In this document: in pieces, positions 52,973 to 53,967 of the stretch | Layout of the letters: every line of letters begins with the position of its first letter | How positions within the stretch are numbered: the first letter of the stretch is position 1 | Source of the DNA: an uncultured Bacteroidota bacterium | GTDB taxonomy: Bacteria > Bacteroidota > Bacteroidia > UKL13-3 | Assembly: GCA_903897855.1 (NCBI GenBank) | Contig: CAIUDH010000103.1 | Coordinates: 1 to 53,967, forward strand | Length of the DNA: 53,967 nt | Direction of reading: 5' to 3' | Program-made: the position numbers and the translations under genes | The notes under the pieces: model-generated | Databases searched by the model: none | Told to the model about the DNA's origin: nothing | The model's input: only the letters and a program-made list of their open reading frames with translations

Positions 52973-53967
52973 AACGAACGGTTTGGTCTATGATCTTTAC
53001 TATTTGTTCAATCTGCAAATGATTAAGTTGGCTGCCAGAAGGCAAACATAGGCCTCCTTCAAAGAGCATCGCAGCATTGCCGTTAAGATATTTTTTATAA
53101 CGCAGAAAAGCGGGTTGCAGATGCATTGGTTTCCATAAAAACCGACTCTCAATATGCTCCAGTTTTAAACTGTGATAGACTTCAGCGACGGACTCTTTGC
53201 CTAAGTAGAATGTACTTAGCCAACGATTGCTATAAGCATTTAAGAGCTCCTTTTGTGAAAATAAATTCGATCTCAATTCTGGTTTAAGGAGTTGCCAGTA
53301 AAGTGAATGATTCTTCCTACGGGCTAAGACGCGCTCATCAATTACTTTAAGTTGTGCCCTCCCGATGCCGGCCAAAATATTACTCATACGATAATTATAG
53401 CCCACTTCCTCGTGGTGATAGTAGGGTAAATTTTCTTTGGCTTGATTGCTTAGATATTTAGCACGCTCCACATACTCTTGGTGTTTTGAAACCAGAACAC
53501 CTCCACCCGAAGTGGTGATAATTTTATTTCCATTGAAGGAAATAACACCGATATCTCCGAAAGTCCCCAACTTTTTAGCATTGTAGGAGGCTCCTAAAGC
53601 ATCGGCAGCATCCTCTACTACCTTAATATCAAACTCTTGACAGATGGATAAGATTTCAGTTATTTTTGCCGGAACACCATAGCTATGCACTAGAATGAGA
53701 ACCTTAGGTTTGCGTTGTTGCTTAATTAAATCTTCTATGGCAGTGCGAAGAATTACGGGGTCAATGTTCCATGTATCTAATTCCGAATCTAAAAAAACAG
53801 GTTCGGCACCGAGATAGAGGATTGGATTAACACAGGCGGCAAAGGTAAATGTAGGGACTAAAACAATATCATTTCTTTCAACGCCAAGAATAGCTAATGC
53901 CAGATGAATTCCTGCGGTAGCCGACGTGATTAAGGCAGAATAAGGAATATCGAGGTATTCTTCTAAT
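52959..53967 (-). CDS. DegT/DnrJ/EryC1/StrS-type sugar aminotransferase (5' partial)
   Basis: A PLP-dependent transaminase that aminates a nucleotide keto-sugar for surface glycan synthesis. The frame is open to the window's right edge, so the start is missing; the Met at 53690 is internal. Visible motifs are SALITSATAGIHLALAILG, VPTFTFAACVNPILYLGAEP, then VVEDAADALGASYNAKKLG, and SFNGNKIITTSGGGVLV, where the Lys binds PLP. It also has NYRMSNILAGIGRAQLK. About 335 residues are present, most of the enzyme. The acyl-carrier-like gene follows in the same operon. The substrate sugar cannot be told. Confidence 0.93.
   Translation of the reverse strand, partial: LEEYLDIPYSALITSATAGIHLALAILGVERNDIVLVPTFTFAACVNPILYLGAEPVFLDSELDTWNIDPVILRTAIEDLIKQQRKPKVLILVHSYGVPAKITEILSICQEFDIKVVEDAADALGASYNAKKLGTFGDIGVISFNGNKIITTSGGGVLVSKHQEYVERAKYLSNQAKENLPYYHHEEVGYNYRMSNILAGIGRAQLKVIDERVLARRKNHSLYWQLLKPELRSNLFSQKELLNAYSNRWLSTFYLGKESVAEVYHSLKLEHIESRFLWKPMHLQPAFLRYKKYLNGNAAMLFEGGLCLPSGSQLNHLQIEQIVKIIDQTVRYVNT

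Noticed and set aside
53690-53690. Met at 53690 as the start of the sugar aminotransferase
   Set aside because: The frame stays open to the window end and contains conserved N-terminal motifs of the enzyme, so the start is outside.

Overview
The window comes from the chromosome of a Bacteroidota (Bacteroidetes) bacterium. Pointers are the short primary sigma factor RpoD, a gingipain-like C25 peptidase with a FlgD-like C-terminus (type IX secretion type), a DUF3822-rsmD-coaD block, a K/R-rich repeat extension on a pseudouridine synthase, few Shine-Dalgarno sites, and several promoters matching the phylum-specific -7 motif TAnnTTTG. The DNA is moderately AT-rich. I see no insertion sequence, phage, CRISPR array or rRNA, and one tRNA. 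Genus cannot be set from the sequence alone.

Layout. 1-9957: 3' part of an RluB-type pseudouridine synthase with four 90-bp coding repeats, a lipoprotein, a 1687-residue C25 peptidase, a short RsmI-like methylase, and an ECF sigma factor with a probable membrane anti-sigma factor. 10187-15656 (minus): a redox block with two related DUF2231-like membrane proteins, a rubrerythrin-like lipoprotein, a CusRS-type two-component system, a ten-haem cytochrome c and a membrane cytochrome b-like protein. Three direct repeats with 11-bp spacing lie in front of the regulator operon. 15823-24947: prfB, a secreted protein of unknown function, ornithine aminotransferase, a TlpA-like thioredoxin, a secreted TPR-CHAT protein and a DUF1566-like lipoprotein. 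25040-31550 (minus): a tight operon with two NAGPA-like (phosphodiester glycosidase family) proteins, a LamG/HYR adhesin-like protein broken by a frameshift in a T9 tract, a membrane protein and an Ig-repeat secreted protein.

31672-38777: uvrA, a polytopic membrane protein, glutamate dehydrogenase and rpoD. 38886-44868: the most unusual locus. An E1/ThiF-like adenylation enzyme, a LuxI/FeeM-like GNAT acyltransferase, a 7TMR-DISM histidine kinase, a receiver-kinase hybrid and a receiver protein lie in one plus-strand operon, with a single-receiver gene divergent to it. I infer a self-contained module that makes a small acylated signal and senses it. This function is not demonstrated by the sequence. 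45183-51067: tRNA-Leu(UAG), tig, clpP, clpX, DUF3822, rsmD and coaD, a housekeeping block. 51143-53967 (minus): two related beta-barrel-like proteins, an acyl-carrier-like protein and a DegT/DnrJ sugar aminotransferase that runs off the window end.

Gene starts were moved from the longest reading frame where an internal ATG, a promoter motif or a signal peptide argued for it (gdhA, rocD, the rubrerythrin-like gene and several others). Promoter and operator calls rest on pattern matching by eye.
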